In this document: in pieces, positions 1 to 8,571 of the stretch
Numbering within the stretch: the stretch's first letter is position 1
How the letters are laid out: each line of letters starts with the position of its first letter
Source of the DNA: Gammaproteobacteria bacterium
Lineage (GTDB): Bacteria > Pseudomonadota > Gammaproteobacteria > HyVt-429
NCBI GenBank assembly: GCA_013152415.1
Contig: JAADGI010000011.1
Location: 1-58,945 of the forward strand
DNA length: 58,945 nt
Direction: 5' to 3'
Position numbers and translations under genes: made by a program
Notes under the pieces: generated by a model
What the model was told of the DNA's origin: nothing
The model's input: only the letters and a program-made list of their open reading frames with translations
Databases searched by the model: none

Positions 1-2
1 CC

Positions 3-2279
3 TTAATCCGGGAAAGCAAAAGATAGAAATTGAGGAAAACAAGGCGGCATAATTTTAAACTTTAGGCGACAACTCTCTTGAAAAACGCCGGTTGCCAAAA
101 GGAGCCGCTCTTCATCTATTGGAATGGAAGCGAGCTGATCTTGGATCTCCCGCCGCTCCTTCGCTGAGCGGCCTCCCCGCAGAACAACGATATGCCGGAC
201 AAAGCCCTTTAAGCGCTCGTGAAGCTGCTCAAGGTGGTCCTTGCGCTCCGTTAACAGGATGGGAGACCGGCCTTCCTTCAATGCCAGGAGCACATCATCA
301 ATGATTTGTTCGTTGCGCTTCTCGTCGGCCACCAGCAGGCTGTAGAGCTTCTGAATGGTTATATCGGGTGCCTGCACGGATGGGTCGAAGCCAGTCTCCC
401 GGACCACAAGTCGATGGTCGAAGGGGCGTTGTGCGAGCTGACTGCGAGGGTCAGCTTTGAATCGAACGGGGCCGATTTGCATGTAGATAATAGGTTGGTG
501 ACCGTCGCGGCGCTGCGGCGTGGCGGTCAAGCCGACGATGTATCGCGCTTTCACCTCGGAGAGGACTCGTTCAAATGAGACGGCTGGCAGGTGGTGGCAC
601 TCATCGATGATCACCTGCCCATACTCGGCGACGATGTCGTCCACGGTTTCCTTGCGGGACAGGCTCTGAATCATAGCCACGTCAACCTGCCCCGTCAGCC
701 TGCGTTTGCCGGCGCCAAGTTGGCCGATGGATTTCGAATCGCGATCAAGGAAAATCCCGAGCTGTGATTTCCATTGTTCCAGCAGCGGCTGTCTGTGCAC
801 CAGGATCAAAGTGCTGCACTTGCGTTGGGCGATCAGATAGGTACCAAGGACAGTTTTTCCGCAACCCGGTGGTGCCACGACCACGCCATTGTCATGCTCG
901 AGTATGATTTTCGCTGCTTGGTGTTGGGCGTCGGTTAGTTCGCCGAGGAACCTCACGTCTATAGGTTCTCCAGAGTTTCTCAGGTCCTCCACCTCGAAGT
1001 GGCTCTGCTGTTCGTGGAACAGCGTTCGCACCTCGTTAAGACACCCTCGCGGCAGGCTGATGTGTTTTTCGTGCTCTTCGGTGCAGGAGATGACGCGGGG
1101 CGTCAGCGCAGTCGAAAGGCGTAGGTTCTGTTTCTTATAGAACTCAGGATTCTGGAATGCGGCCAGCCGTTTGATCTGGTTGAGCCAGGGCGATGGAATG
1201 TCAGCCTTATCAACGTAAAGCCGCTGGGCCAAAATACCTCGGACCTGTCGCGGGATGGGTTCGGTGATCGGAATGTGCTTCGGTTTTCGGGAAGGCGTCC
1301 TCAGCCACGGGCTGGTGTCAACTTCGTCTCCTCCAGTGTCGGCGATCTGAAGGCCAATCACCTGCCCACGTGTCGTGGCCTCCAGGACAATCCTTTCGAT
1401 CTTATCAGCCGGAATCGGGACTAGTGAAGCGAGAAAACCCCACTGATCTGGGAAGGGCTCAAACGAACCGTCCAGAAACACAGTATTGCCTTTCTGCCGG
1501 GTGTGATACTGAAGCGGCAGCGCGATGAGATTACCGAATCCGCCGTTGGGCAAGGTATCCTGGTTTGGGAAGAGCCGATCATAGGACGCCATGCTGAGCT
1601 GGTGCCGTCTCGCCATCGTTTCCGTAATCAGATAGCTCCCCATCTTCCTTGCCGTCGCGGCGGGAACCGGACTGCTGAAAAAAAACCAGACGTGCGCACC
1701 ATCCCCCGAGCGGGAACGCTCTATGGCATAGGGAACGCCGATACGCCGACAGGTTTCTGTAAAAGCCATAACATCTTCCCGCCAAGCCTCCTTGTCAAAA
1801 TCAACAGCGAGAAACCAACACGTTTCGTCCTTCAGTATAGGGTAAACGCCGACGACGTGACGTCCCTGGAGATGATCCAGCACCGTGTCGGTTGTTACCG
1901 GCTGGAAGGCCTGATTGGGGCACTTGCCACATTTTACCCGGGGCTTTTTGCATACCCCGCGAGCCCATTCATTGGCACAAGCGGGTGAGTAGCCTTTTTT
2001 GCTTGTCTTCTCGTTCTGCCACAGTTTGGGGTACACATCGTCTCGGCCTCGAAAGAGGCGGAGGAAAAGGGCAATCTTGTCCTTTGGTGTCAGCGTGGAA
2101 CTGGGGAGGGCGGGACAGATGCTTGAGGTTTGCGCATTTTTTTCGTCATTCTTTGTGAGGCGTTTTCTCAACGACTGGAGTGTTGCTTGTGCAGTTTTTT
2201 GTTGGGTTGCCAGATGGGTGATATGTTCCTCGACTTCGGTAATTTTCCGAAGGATGCTTTCGCGATTAGAGGTGCCCAT
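3..2279 (-). CDS. TOTE-type primase-helicase, C-terminally broken
   Basis: This 758-residue protein combines an archaeo-eukaryotic primase (AEP) with a superfamily 2 helicase, the architecture annotated as the TOTE conflict system primase. In order it shows a short N-terminal coiled coil (about 1-50), a cysteine cluster around residues 100-122 (CANEW...CKK...CGKC), an AEP domain with the catalytic hhhDhD motif WFLAVDFD and the later SGDGAHVWF, and a helicase with Walker A APPGCGKT, DECH box IIDECHH and motif III GLTATP. After the motif V region (LLLATG) the protein switches to about 24 unrelated residues and a stop, so the last helicase motif is missing. It is therefore probably a truncated or rearranged gene. 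A role in defence or mobile-element conflict is known for the family by inference, not shown here. Confidence 0.75.
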   Translation of the reverse strand: MGTSNRESILRKITEVEEHITHLATQQKTAQATLQSLRKRLTKNDEKNAQTSSICPALPSSTLTPKDKIALFLRLFRGRDDVYPKLWQNEKTSKKGYSPACANEWARGVCKKPRVKCGKCPNQAFQPVTTDTVLDHLQGRHVVGVYPILKDETCWFLAVDFDKEAWREDVMAFTETCRRIGVPYAIERSRSGDGAHVWFFFSSPVPAATARKMGSYLITETMARRHQLSMASYDRLFPNQDTLPNGGFGNLIALPLQYHTRQKGNTVFLDGSFEPFPDQWGFLASLVPIPADKIERIVLEATTRGQVIGLQIADTGGDEVDTSPWLRTPSRKPKHIPITEPIPRQVRGILAQRLYVDKADIPSPWLNQIKRLAAFQNPEFYKKQNLRLSTALTPRVISCTEEHEKHISLPRGCLNEVRTLFHEQQSHFEVEDLRNSGEPIDVRFLGELTDAQHQAAKIILEHDNGVVVAPPGCGKTVLGTYLIAQRKCSTLILVHRQPLLEQWKSQLGIFLDRDSKSIGQLGAGKRRLTGQVDVAMIQSLSRKETVDDIVAEYGQVIIDECHHLPAVSFERVLSEVKARYIVGLTATPQRRDGHQPIIYMQIGPVRFKADPRSQLAQRPFDHRLVVRETGFDPSVQAPDITIQKLYSLLVADEKRNEQIIDDVLLALKEGRSPILLTERKDHLEQLHERLKGFVRHIVVLRGGRSAKERREIQDQLASIPIDEERLLLATGVFQESCRLKFKIMPPCFPQFLSFAFPD

Positions 2280-2392
2280 TGTTTGGTCTAACTTAGGTGC
2301 TTAGTGGGTGGATTCAGTATGCGTCAATCGTCATCAAGGCGCTACAAAACACATCCCATGGTAGCGAAACTCAATTACTCATGATGCCCGGG

Positions 2393-2752
2393 TCAATGGT
2401 CATTGTGGTCTATGAGATGTTGATCAAGCATTTGTCGTTCGTGGAACACCCGCGCTACGATGATGGCGTCCGAATCGTCGATATAGAAAGCGATCAGATG
2501 TCGGGGTTGCCGCACGGGTGGTTTTGCGGAACCCTTCCGACTCCATTTCAAATGATAGATAAAATAGCCTTCCCGGATGTCGTCGATAGTTCGTACGCCG
2601 ACCCGGTCTGCGTCTTCGCCGAGATAGTGTATTGCCCGTTCGATTAAGCGTCGGTAGCGGTTGCGTGCTTGGTTGCCAAAGTTTTCACCACTGCGTCGGA
2701 GTATCTTGGCGATGTCGCGTCGTGCCGGGCCCGTGACACGAATTCGTCTCAT
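2393..2752 (-). CDS. parE: ParE/RelE-family toxin
   Basis: A 119-residue basic protein of the RelE/ParE superfamily. Its N-terminal part resembles ParE toxins (MRRIRVTGPARRDIAKILRR, then a basic helix and a GYFIYHLKW-like strand), and it ends in the typical IIVARVFHERQ strand. ParE toxins poison DNA gyrase, whereas RelE relatives cleave mRNA; the pairing with a ParD antitoxin favours ParE. Its start codon overlaps the stop of the upstream antitoxin gene in an ATGA junction, so the two are translationally coupled. It sits beside the broken primase-helicase gene, in an accessory zone. Nothing in the sequence suggests it is damaged. Confidence 0.85.
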   Translation of the reverse strand: MRRIRVTGPARRDIAKILRRSGENFGNQARNRYRRLIERAIHYLGEDADRVGVRTIDDIREGYFIYHLKWSRKGSAKPPVRQPRHLIAFYIDDSDAIIVARVFHERQMLDQHLIDHNDH

Positions 2753-3012
2753 GCTTGAGTGTCTTGGGAATCGATATCGTCGAACAGAGTGGGAGTGTAG
2801 TCGTAGAGATCTCCTGTAGTGACCGCAGTTTGTGCTTCATCTAGCGCACCACGGAGCGCCTCCAGTTTGGCCGTTTCCTCAAGTTCGCGGTGTTGCAAGA
2901 GACGTAGGCCGTCCCGGAGTACCTCGCTTGCGTTTTGGTAACGACCGGATTTGACCAGCTTTTCGACTAAAGTGGCCTGCTGCTCAGTGAGCACCACATT
3001 GCGTGTTGGCAT
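2749..3012 (-). CDS. parD: ParD-type antitoxin
   Basis: An 87-residue antitoxin with an N-terminal ribbon-helix-helix type segment (MPTRNVVLTEQQATLVEKLV, then SGRYQNASEVLRDGLRLL) followed by an acidic, probably flexible C-terminal toxin-binding tail. The reading frame stays open upstream to 3123, but the start at 3012 is chosen because the conserved ParD N terminus begins there and an AGG-containing ribosome site lies about 10 bases upstream. It overlaps parE by four bases. ParD proteins bind their own promoter as dimers, and a near-perfect palindrome lies across the predicted promoter just upstream. Confidence 0.88.
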   Translation of the reverse strand: MPTRNVVLTEQQATLVEKLVKSGRYQNASEVLRDGLRLLQHRELEETAKLEALRGALDEAQTAVTTGDLYDYTPTLFDDIDSQDTQA

Positions 3013-3041
3013 GGAGAGATACCTACTTGTTTGGGGCAGCA

Positions 3042-3070
3042 ATAATAGCCCAATTGGCATATTATGCCAA
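3042..3070 (-). promoter_or_regulatory. parDE promoter with overlapping palindromic operator
   Basis: On the minus strand a -35 box TTGGCA (3070-3065) and a -10 box TATTAT (3047-3042) are separated by exactly 17 bases, about 30 bases upstream of the parD start. A 17-base odd palindrome (TTGGCATA, one base, TATGCCAA; 3054-3070) covers the -35 box and half of the spacer. The position fits autorepression by ParD, or by ParD with ParE. That function is inferred from the family; the boxes and palindrome are seen directly. Confidence 0.6.
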
Positions 3071-3123
3071 TAATGGGGCAAACTGAGCGTCTCAATTTTA
3101 CCCAGAAGCCGATCCGAGCCCAC

Positions 3124-3683
3124 GAAACGTGCGCAAGCAGCCGGGCCAGACTTCGTTCATCCTAAGTGAAAGCAGGCCAATCGGGTTTTCCCCACAGAGT
3201 GTTTGCAGGTTACATATTCAGTACCTCACATACACAGGTTATGGTGTACGTAGCGAGCATTAGGGTCAGCGGTGGTGCAATGGGCGGGTGACTTACGAGT
3301 CCTGGAGCAAGAAGGGACAAAGCGCTATCTCTGCCACGGTTATCTGCCGACGCTAGCCTCTCTTTTGAGGGTGTTGGTGAAGCCGGTAAGTCAAAGATAT
3401 ACGCGCACGTGCCGTGCTTGATGAGCGGCTGCAACTTGGAGTGATGGGTGTTGAAGGATTGATCACATCTACCGATGGCCCCTGGTGCCTGCCCGAAAAA
3501 CACTACAGGGAGGGATAAAGCCACACTAAAAAAGGGTATTATTAGATTGATTCCCTGTTGTGCCTGATATTTGATAAACAGTTTATTATCAATAGCTTAC
3601 CGTATATTTGCTCAATAATTGTACTTTTGCAAAGTGCTTTAATTTTCCTGGCCAGGCGTTTACACTGTGAGGCGAACGATTAT
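3124..3683. other. Gene-poor stretch between parDE and ffs
   Basis: About 560 bases without a convincing gene. A 104-codon minus-strand frame exists at 3210-3524, but its composition and lack of a family resemblance argue against coding. The right end should hold the 4.5S RNA promoter. A TACACT hexamer at 3661-3666 is a candidate -10 box, but no good -35 box is seen at 17 bases. Confidence 0.4.
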
Positions 3684-3797
3684 GGCGGCGATAGTTGGCC
3701 ACCTCGGCAACAGGATGGGTGTGAACCCGGTCAGGTCCGGAAGGAAGCAGCCGTAACAGCTGAACCGTGTGCCGAGAACAGGCTGGCTTGAGCCGCC
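3684..3797 (+). ncRNA. ffs: 4.5S RNA of the signal recognition particle
   Basis: This is the bacterial small SRP RNA. The conserved symmetric and asymmetric loop core of domain IV is present, with GGTCAGGTCCGGAAGGAAGC near 3730-3749 and the matching GAACCGTGTGCCGAG strand further on. The ends pair as GGCGGC (3684) with GCCGCC (3797), closing one long hairpin of about 114 nucleotides, the usual gammaproteobacterial size. The RNA binds Ffh and directs membrane proteins to FtsY and SecYEG. Its place directly upstream of dnaX is common in gammaproteobacteria. The exact mature ends are inferred from the pairing. Confidence 0.93.
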
Positions 3798-3952
3798 ACC
3801 CTTTTATTGATAGCAGGATTGTCCGCCACCGAGGCCTACATAGATTAGGCCGGGGACCTGTCCATACAGGCCGTAAAGGATTTGGAGCGGCAGGGCAGTT
3901 TACCACTGTAGGTAGTTGAGACCTTGTTACCCCCATCAACTGAGTACCCCCA

Positions 3953-5533
3953 ATGAGTTACCAGGCGTTGGCTCGTAAGTGGCGGCCGGGTTGCTTTGCC
4001 GATGTGGTGGGCCAGGAACATGTGATTCAGGCCTTGGCCAACGGACTGGACAATGATCGTCTCCATCACGCCTTCCTGTTTACCGGTACGCGTGGCGTAG
4101 GCAAAACCACCATCGCCCGCATTCTCGCCAAGTCCCTCAATTGTGAGCAGGGTGTAAGTGCCACACCCTGTGGTCAGTGCAGCAGTTGTCTGTCAGTGGA
4201 TGAAGGTCGTTTTGTGGACCTCATCGAAGTGGATGCGGCATCACGGACCAAGGTCGATGATACCCGCGAACTGCTGGATAACGTTCAATATGCACCCACC
4301 AGTGGCCGTTATAAAGTCTACCTGATAGACGAAGTGCATATGCTCTCCGGGCATAGTTTTAATGCTCTGTTGAAGACCCTGGAAGAACCGCCACCCCATG
4401 TGAAGTTTTTATTGGCCACGACCGATCCGCAGAAGCTGCCGGTCACGGTATTGTCCCGGTGTTTGCAGTTCAACCTTAAGGCATTGAGCCAGGAACAGAT
4501 TGTTAGCCAGCTTGAGAAAATACTCAGCGCAGAAAAAATAGCGAGTGACCCTGCTGGCTTGAATTTATTGGCGCGCAGTGCAGACGGTAGTGTGCGTGAT
4601 GCCCTCAGTCTGCTTGATCAAGCCATAGCCCATGGCGGTGGTAAGGTGATGGAGGCCGAAGTCCGCGGTATGTTGGGGACCGTCGATACCAGTCAACTGC
4701 ACAGTTTGATGCAGGGGTTGGTGGCACAAGATGTTGATGGGGTGTTGGCGGCGGTAGCATTGATTGCAGAGCGATCGCCCGATTATGGGGCGGTACTCGA
4801 TGATGTGCTGTTGAACCTTTATCATCTGTCTTTGGCGCAGATGGCACCAGAGGCGCTAAGCGCGAAGGGTGTCGACAAGACCCTGTTTGAGGCTTGGTCG
4901 GTGCAGCTTGAGGCGGAACATGTTCAGCTTTATTATCAGATCGGCCTTATTGGCAAGCGGGACTTGCCGTTGGCGCCCGACCCGCGCAGTGGTTTTGAGA
5001 TGGTCATGCTCAGGATGCTCGCCTTTCGACCTGGAAAGGCCGGGGTCCAGGCAGTCATCAAGCCCCCTCCCCACCCAGCACCTACAGCTGTTAAGACCCC
5101 AGCCGCAGAACCGGTAACCCACTCCGAGACACAACCCGTAGTGGGTGCGACGCAGTCGACCCCATGGTCGCAGTTGGTGGCCAATTTAAAGCTCACCGGA
5201 TTACTCAAGGAATTGATCTCCCATACCCATCAGGAAAGTTATCAGGACGGCCACTTGGTGTTGGCCCTGGATGCCGCCCATGCCCATTTGTTAAATAAAG
5301 AGCGCCAGGCGGGGTTGCATAAGGCCTTGGCGGCCCACTACGCTACTGATATTAAGCTGGATATACGGGTGGCTGCACCCACCGAAGAGACACCGGCGCA
5401 GCAACGTCAGCGTCAAAAGGACGATACCCAAAATGCTGCAGAGGCGGCAATCAGCAATGACCCCACTATTCAAGCGGTGGTCGAACGTTTTAACGCACGG
5501 GTTGAACCGAATACGGTCAGGCCAAAAAATTAA
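3953..5533 (+). CDS. dnaX: DNA polymerase III subunits tau/gamma
   Basis: This is the clamp-loader ATPase that loads the beta clamp and, as tau, couples polymerases and helicase. The 526-residue product has Walker A GTRGVGKT at about 45-52, a four-cysteine zinc module (C64, C73, C76, C79), Walker B YLIDEVH at about 124-129 and sensor motif LLATTDPQKLPVTVLSRC. The C-terminal region is shorter than in E. coli tau (643 residues). I checked A-rich stretches such as 4531-4538 and they do not form an in-frame A AAA AAG slip site, so I see no basis for a frameshifted gamma form. It is followed by ybaB and recR in the classic order. Confidence 0.97.
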   Translation: MSYQALARKWRPGCFADVVGQEHVIQALANGLDNDRLHHAFLFTGTRGVGKTTIARILAKSLNCEQGVSATPCGQCSSCLSVDEGRFVDLIEVDAASRTKVDDTRELLDNVQYAPTSGRYKVYLIDEVHMLSGHSFNALLKTLEEPPPHVKFLLATTDPQKLPVTVLSRCLQFNLKALSQEQIVSQLEKILSAEKIASDPAGLNLLARSADGSVRDALSLLDQAIAHGGGKVMEAEVRGMLGTVDTSQLHSLMQGLVAQDVDGVLAAVALIAERSPDYGAVLDDVLLNLYHLSLAQMAPEALSAKGVDKTLFEAWSVQLEAEHVQLYYQIGLIGKRDLPLAPDPRSGFEMVMLRMLAFRPGKAGVQAVIKPPPHPAPTAVKTPAAEPVTHSETQPVVGATQSTPWSQLVANLKLTGLLKELISHTHQESYQDGHLVLALDAAHAHLLNKERQAGLHKALAAHYATDIKLDIRVAAPTEETPAQQRQRQKDDTQNAAEAAISNDPTIQAVVERFNARVEPNTVRPKN

Positions 5534-5567
5534 CAGTGTTATTCTGTGAACGGGTAAAGGTGAACTG

Positions 5568-5888
5568 ATGAAAGGACCGCTTTCAAATTTGATGAAGCAA
5601 GCCCAGGAAATGCAAGAAAATATGCGCAAGGCCCAGGAGGACTTGGCGAGTATAGAGGTGACGGGTAACGCAGGGGGCAACTTAGTGAGTGTCACTATGA
5701 CATGCCGGCATGATGTCAGGCGTGTAGTTTTAGACGACAGTCTCATGTCAGATGACAAAGATGTGGTTGAAGATTTAATTGCAGCCGCGGTCAACGATGC
5801 GGTGCAGAAGGTTGAAAAGGCCACCAGTGAAAAAATGGCGGGACTTACTGGAGGTCTGAATATTCCAGGCCTGAATCTACCCTTCTAG
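5568..5888 (+). CDS. ybaB: YbaB/EbfC nucleoid-associated protein
   Basis: A 106-residue YbaB/EbfC family protein with the typical start [20 protein letters not shown], a central beta sheet segment ([21 protein letters not shown]) and a C-terminal helix with an AAVNDAV core and a GLNIPG tail. Family members bind DNA as tweezer-shaped dimers and are encoded between dnaX and recR across many bacteria, as here. The gene begins 34 bases after dnaX and ends 12 bases before recR, so it is almost certainly in the same operon. Confidence 0.95.
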   Translation: MKGPLSNLMKQAQEMQENMRKAQEDLASIEVTGNAGGNLVSVTMTCRHDVRRVVLDDSLMSDDKDVVEDLIAAAVNDAVQKVEKATSEKMAGLTGGLNIPGLNLPF

Positions 5889-5900
5889 GGTTGAGAGTTC

Positions 5901-6497
5901 ATGGCTGATCCACAATTAGTTGATGGCCTCAAGCGTGCCTTGAGTCGCCTGCCGGGGGTGGGCCCCCGTTCTGCTCAGCGCATGGCCTTCCATATGTTAG
6001 AGCGTGATCGGGAAGGTGCCCAACAGATTGTTGATGCCCTGAGCCGGGCACTAGAACGGGTGCGACGTTGTGCCCGTTGTAACAGTTTTAGCGAACAAGA
6101 AATGTGCAATATTTGCGCATCACCCAAACGTGATATGAGCCAGCTGTGCATTGTTGAGTCACCCGCAGATATGGAGGCCCTGGAAAAGGCCGCAGTTTTT
6201 GGTGGCATGTATTTTGTGTTGATGGGGCATTTGTCACCCTTGGACGGCCTGGGCCCGGATGACATCGGCGTGGACCGCCTGCTGAAATTATTGGACAAGG
6301 ATGAGGTCAAGGAAGTGATCCTGGCCACCAATTTAACCGTAGAAGGGGAGGCCACTGCCCATTTTCTAGCCGAGCTTCTTCATCAACGAAATATTGTGGT
6401 CAGCCGAATCGCCCACGGTGTTCCCGTAGGGGGCGAACTGGAATATACCGATGGAGGCACCTTGGGCCATGCCCTCATCGGGCGCCAACAAGTTTAG
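5901..6497 (+). CDS. recR: Recombination protein RecR
   Basis: RecR acts with RecO, and in many bacteria RecF, to load RecA at single-strand gaps. The 198-residue product has a helix-hairpin-helix (LSRLPGVGPRSAQRMA, about 14-29), a C4 zinc finger (C57, C60, C69, C72) and a Toprim domain starting at CIVESPADMEALE (about 83). The length is standard. It is the last gene of the dnaX-ybaB-recR operon. Immediately downstream lies the left boundary of a small genomic island. Confidence 0.97.
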   Translation: MADPQLVDGLKRALSRLPGVGPRSAQRMAFHMLERDREGAQQIVDALSRALERVRRCARCNSFSEQEMCNICASPKRDMSQLCIVESPADMEALEKAAVFGGMYFVLMGHLSPLDGLGPDDIGVDRLLKLLDKDEVKEVILATNLTVEGEATAHFLAELLHQRNIVVSRIAHGVPVGGELEYTDGGTLGHALIGRQQV

Positions 6498-6595
6498 TTA
6501 AATATCCTTTAAGGATACAAGAATTGAGCATGCAGGTTGGTGCTGATGGTTACATAGAAACAGTGAAAAAAGACAAGATGATTGTTTGATTGTCA

Positions 6596-6640
6596 TGGCC
6601 GGGGTGAGAGGATTCGAACCTCCGGCCCCTGCCTCCCGAA
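6596..6640 (-). repeat. Partial tRNA-Pro copy, candidate island attachment site
   Basis: Forty-five bases match the 3' part of the tRNA-Pro gene at 11678-11754, from the anticodon loop through the T arm to the encoded CCA. Only two mismatches lie inside the match, and a 27-base stretch beginning at 6600 is exact. The copy has the same orientation as the tRNA and lies on its 3' side, as expected for the distal att site of an element that integrated into a tRNA 3' end. The sequence departs from the tRNA abruptly at 6641. Confidence 0.8.
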
Positions 6641-7093
6641 CGCGTTCCAACACTCGTTCTGTTACAAGCAGTTACACGTCATCACATTTTAAAACAATAA
6701 CATACGGTATCTGTCGATCACGGATCGCCCCGAATTACGTTGCTGGTGTGACAAAATTGTGACAAGGATTTTGTTGTTCACCGCCTTGTATTATCTGCAG
6801 TGGCGCAGAATCGATCTGAGGGGCGAGCACAAGTGACATGTTAGAGCTCGTCATGTAATGTTGCCCAGAAATTGCAAAACAAAATCGAAAACAATTAACA
6901 ATAACGATATCTCACTTATCCACTTTGCGAAATTAAACTGTACCTTTTCAATCTCACTGCCTGACTTCAAATGACTAGGCAATCCAAATCGCTATAACAA
7001 AAGAAAACCTGCTGCATCAAACGTTAAACCTATAGCCGATATAGAGAAACCGGAGCAAGCCAATCCGGTTGCAAGAACTATTGCAGATAATAA
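6641..7093. other. Non-coding left arm of the island
   Basis: About 450 bases next to the attachment-site copy with no plausible gene on either strand. A short direct repeat is visible at 6749-6768 (TGTGACAAAATTGTGACAA), of the sort often seen near phage-like attachment sites. No integrase remnant is recognisable by eye. The stretch becomes AT-rich towards 6900. Confidence 0.35.
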
Positions 7094-7481
7094 GGAGGAG
7101 TTTGTCCTTGAGGATGAATCGGACGGCACGCAGGATATTTTCGCCTTGGCCGGGCCCTGGTTGGATGTCTGCAGCGGGGCATGGTGCTCGTCATGGACGA
7201 ACTGGACACCAGTCTGCACCCCAAGATGGTTCGCTTTCTTGTTGTTTTGCTGCACAACAGCAAGACAAACCTCAACAATGCCCAGCTGGTGGGTACATCC
7301 CATGATGTCACACTGATGGAAGGAGAGCTCTTTCGCCGTGATCAGATCTGGTTTGTGGAGAAGGGCCAAAGCCGGGCCACGCGGCCAGTTCCACTGTCCG
7401 ATTTCAGTCCGCGTAAGGGCGGCGATTATGAAAGGCTATCTTCGGGGGCACTATGGTGCATTGCCCTATATTTCGAGGCTC
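7094..7481 (+). pseudogene. Duplicated 3' fragment of the RloA-like ATPase gene
   Basis: This segment is nearly identical to 9851-10241, the 3' end of the intact AAA ATPase gene downstream, and lies in the same orientation. It retains the Walker B region (MDELDTSLHPK) and the following switch helix. It lacks the N-terminal Walker A part and carries two small deletions relative to the intact copy: one base near 7167 and two bases near 7418. The frame is therefore broken at both ends. A frame from 7181 to 7543 stays open but has no normal start or end. It is best read as a decaying partial duplication. Confidence 0.85.
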
Positions 7482-7729
7482 ACTTTCTGAGGAACCAGCA
7501 GCCACCTATGGCCGCGATTTTGGTGCAAAAAAGGGTATTTTGATCGACGAAAACAGTTATTTCTGTGATGTTAGGCGTTATTATTCGTGGGTTGGCGTGG
7601 TTTTGAGTATGGATAATGCTCTTATGCAGTGAGTACAAGGATGTACATAAGCTGTCCAACCCCAGTTTTCCTAATTTTTCCGATGCGTGAGACCATAAAG
7701 TTCACTGGATAAACACATAGGAGCAAGCG

Positions 7730-7987
7730 ATGAGCAGCCTTATTGAATCCAATCCCGACGTAATGATGGGCAAACCCGTCGTCGCCGGTACTCGAATCAC
7801 CGTTGAAATGATCTTGGAGAAACTGGCGGCCGACGAGACCACTGAGCAGATCCTGGCCGCTCACCCGCGCCTGACACCTGAGGCAATTCAGGCCGCGCTT
7901 GCCTTTGCAGCCAAGGCATTGCATGCGGATGTTGTTTATCCAGGGGCGGATTGTGCCGCTGTGTACGAAAGGGGTCATGGACTGTAA
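7730..7987 (+). CDS. DUF433 antitoxin-like protein
   Basis: An 85-residue DUF433 family protein. It has the characteristic core NPDVMMGKPVVAGTRITVEMI, then a helical region ending in HPRLTPEAIQAALAFAAKAL. An AGGAGC ribosome site lies 6 bases before the ATG. DUF433 proteins are winged-helix-like, VapB/antitoxin-like components usually paired with a small toxin such as DUF5615. Here the next gene is instead a frameshifted DUF4258 protein whose ATG (7977) overlaps this gene's 3' end. It lies in the tRNA-bounded island. Confidence 0.8.
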   Translation: MSSLIESNPDVMMGKPVVAGTRITVEMILEKLAADETTEQILAAHPRLTPEAIQAALAFAAKALHADVVYPGADCAAVYERGHGL

Positions 7988-8257
7988 ACAGGTGACATTC
8001 AGTGGGCACGCCGTTCGACGCATGTTTGAGCGTGCTGTTAGCGGCAAGTGGTATTGCAGGTAATCCAAACTGGGAAGATGAAAACGGAGTATCCGGATGA
8101 TTCCCCTTATCCAAGTTTCTTGGTGTTAGGTTTTGTGAATAGTCGTGTTCTACACGTTATCGTAGCACGTAATCCCGAGAGCAATGACTGCTACGTAATT
8201 ACGGCCTATCCACCAAACCCTGATCAGTGGCAACCGGATTTTGAGAAGAGGAAGTGA
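7977..8257 (+). pseudogene. DUF4258 toxin-like gene with a frameshift
   Basis: The first frame from ATG 7977 reads MDCKQVTFSGHAVRRMFERAV and then stops after 28 residues. The second frame, open from 8048 to 8257, continues the family: VLQVIQTGK, then YPDDSPYPSFLVLGF and VITAYPPNPDQWQPDF. Together they make one DUF4258 protein, a RelE-like fold usually paired with a YgiT-type antitoxin, broken by a single frameshift near 8040-8050. The partner antitoxin follows directly. It may be a sequencing error or real inactivation; the rest of the frame is intact, so decay would be recent. Confidence 0.8.
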
Positions 8258-8259
8258 CT

Positions 8260-8571
8260 ATGAAATGTGTAATCTGCAAGCAAGGCGAAACGCGGCCAGG
8301 TACGACCACAGTGACGATTCAAAGGGGTGATTCGACGGTTATCTTTAAGGGCGTGCCCGCGGATGTGTGTGAGAATTGTGGGGAATACTATCTATTGGAG
8401 GATATCACCCGGCAGCTATTCCAGCGTGCAGAAGAAGCTGTGCAGAAAGGAGCAGAAGTGGAAATCCTGAGGTGGAGAGCTACATCCCACCCAATCAGAC
8501 ATGCCATTCTAAGTTGGGCGAGAAGCGTATTGTTATCTTCTAAGGAATTACCCACCCGTGCAATACGGTGA
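8260..8571 (+). CDS. YgiT-type zinc-finger antitoxin with altered C terminus
   Basis: A YgiT/MqsA-like antitoxin N-terminal domain with two CxxC pairs, CVICKQGET and VCENCGEYY, that should bind one zinc. The start at 8260 (MKCVICK) is preferred over an in-frame GTG at 8254. It pairs with the DUF4258 toxin-like gene upstream, a standard arrangement. Family members usually end shortly after the GAEVEI segment (about residue 70). Here the frame runs on for about 33 residues of unrelated sequence, so the 3' end has probably been replaced or frameshifted. Confidence 0.75.
   Translation: MKCVICKQGETRPGTTTVTIQRGDSTVIFKGVPADVCENCGEYYLLEDITRQLFQRAEEAVQKGAEVEILRWRATSHPIRHAILSWARSVLLSSKELPTRAIR

Noticed and set aside
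3210..3524. 104-codon minus-strand frame upstream of ffs
   Set aside because: No family likeness, no ribosome site, and an amino acid pattern expected from non-coding DNA.
4528..4541. A-rich run in dnaX as a programmed frameshift site
   Set aside because: The heptamer phase does not fit X XXY YYZ in the dnaX frame, so no gamma-producing slip is supported.
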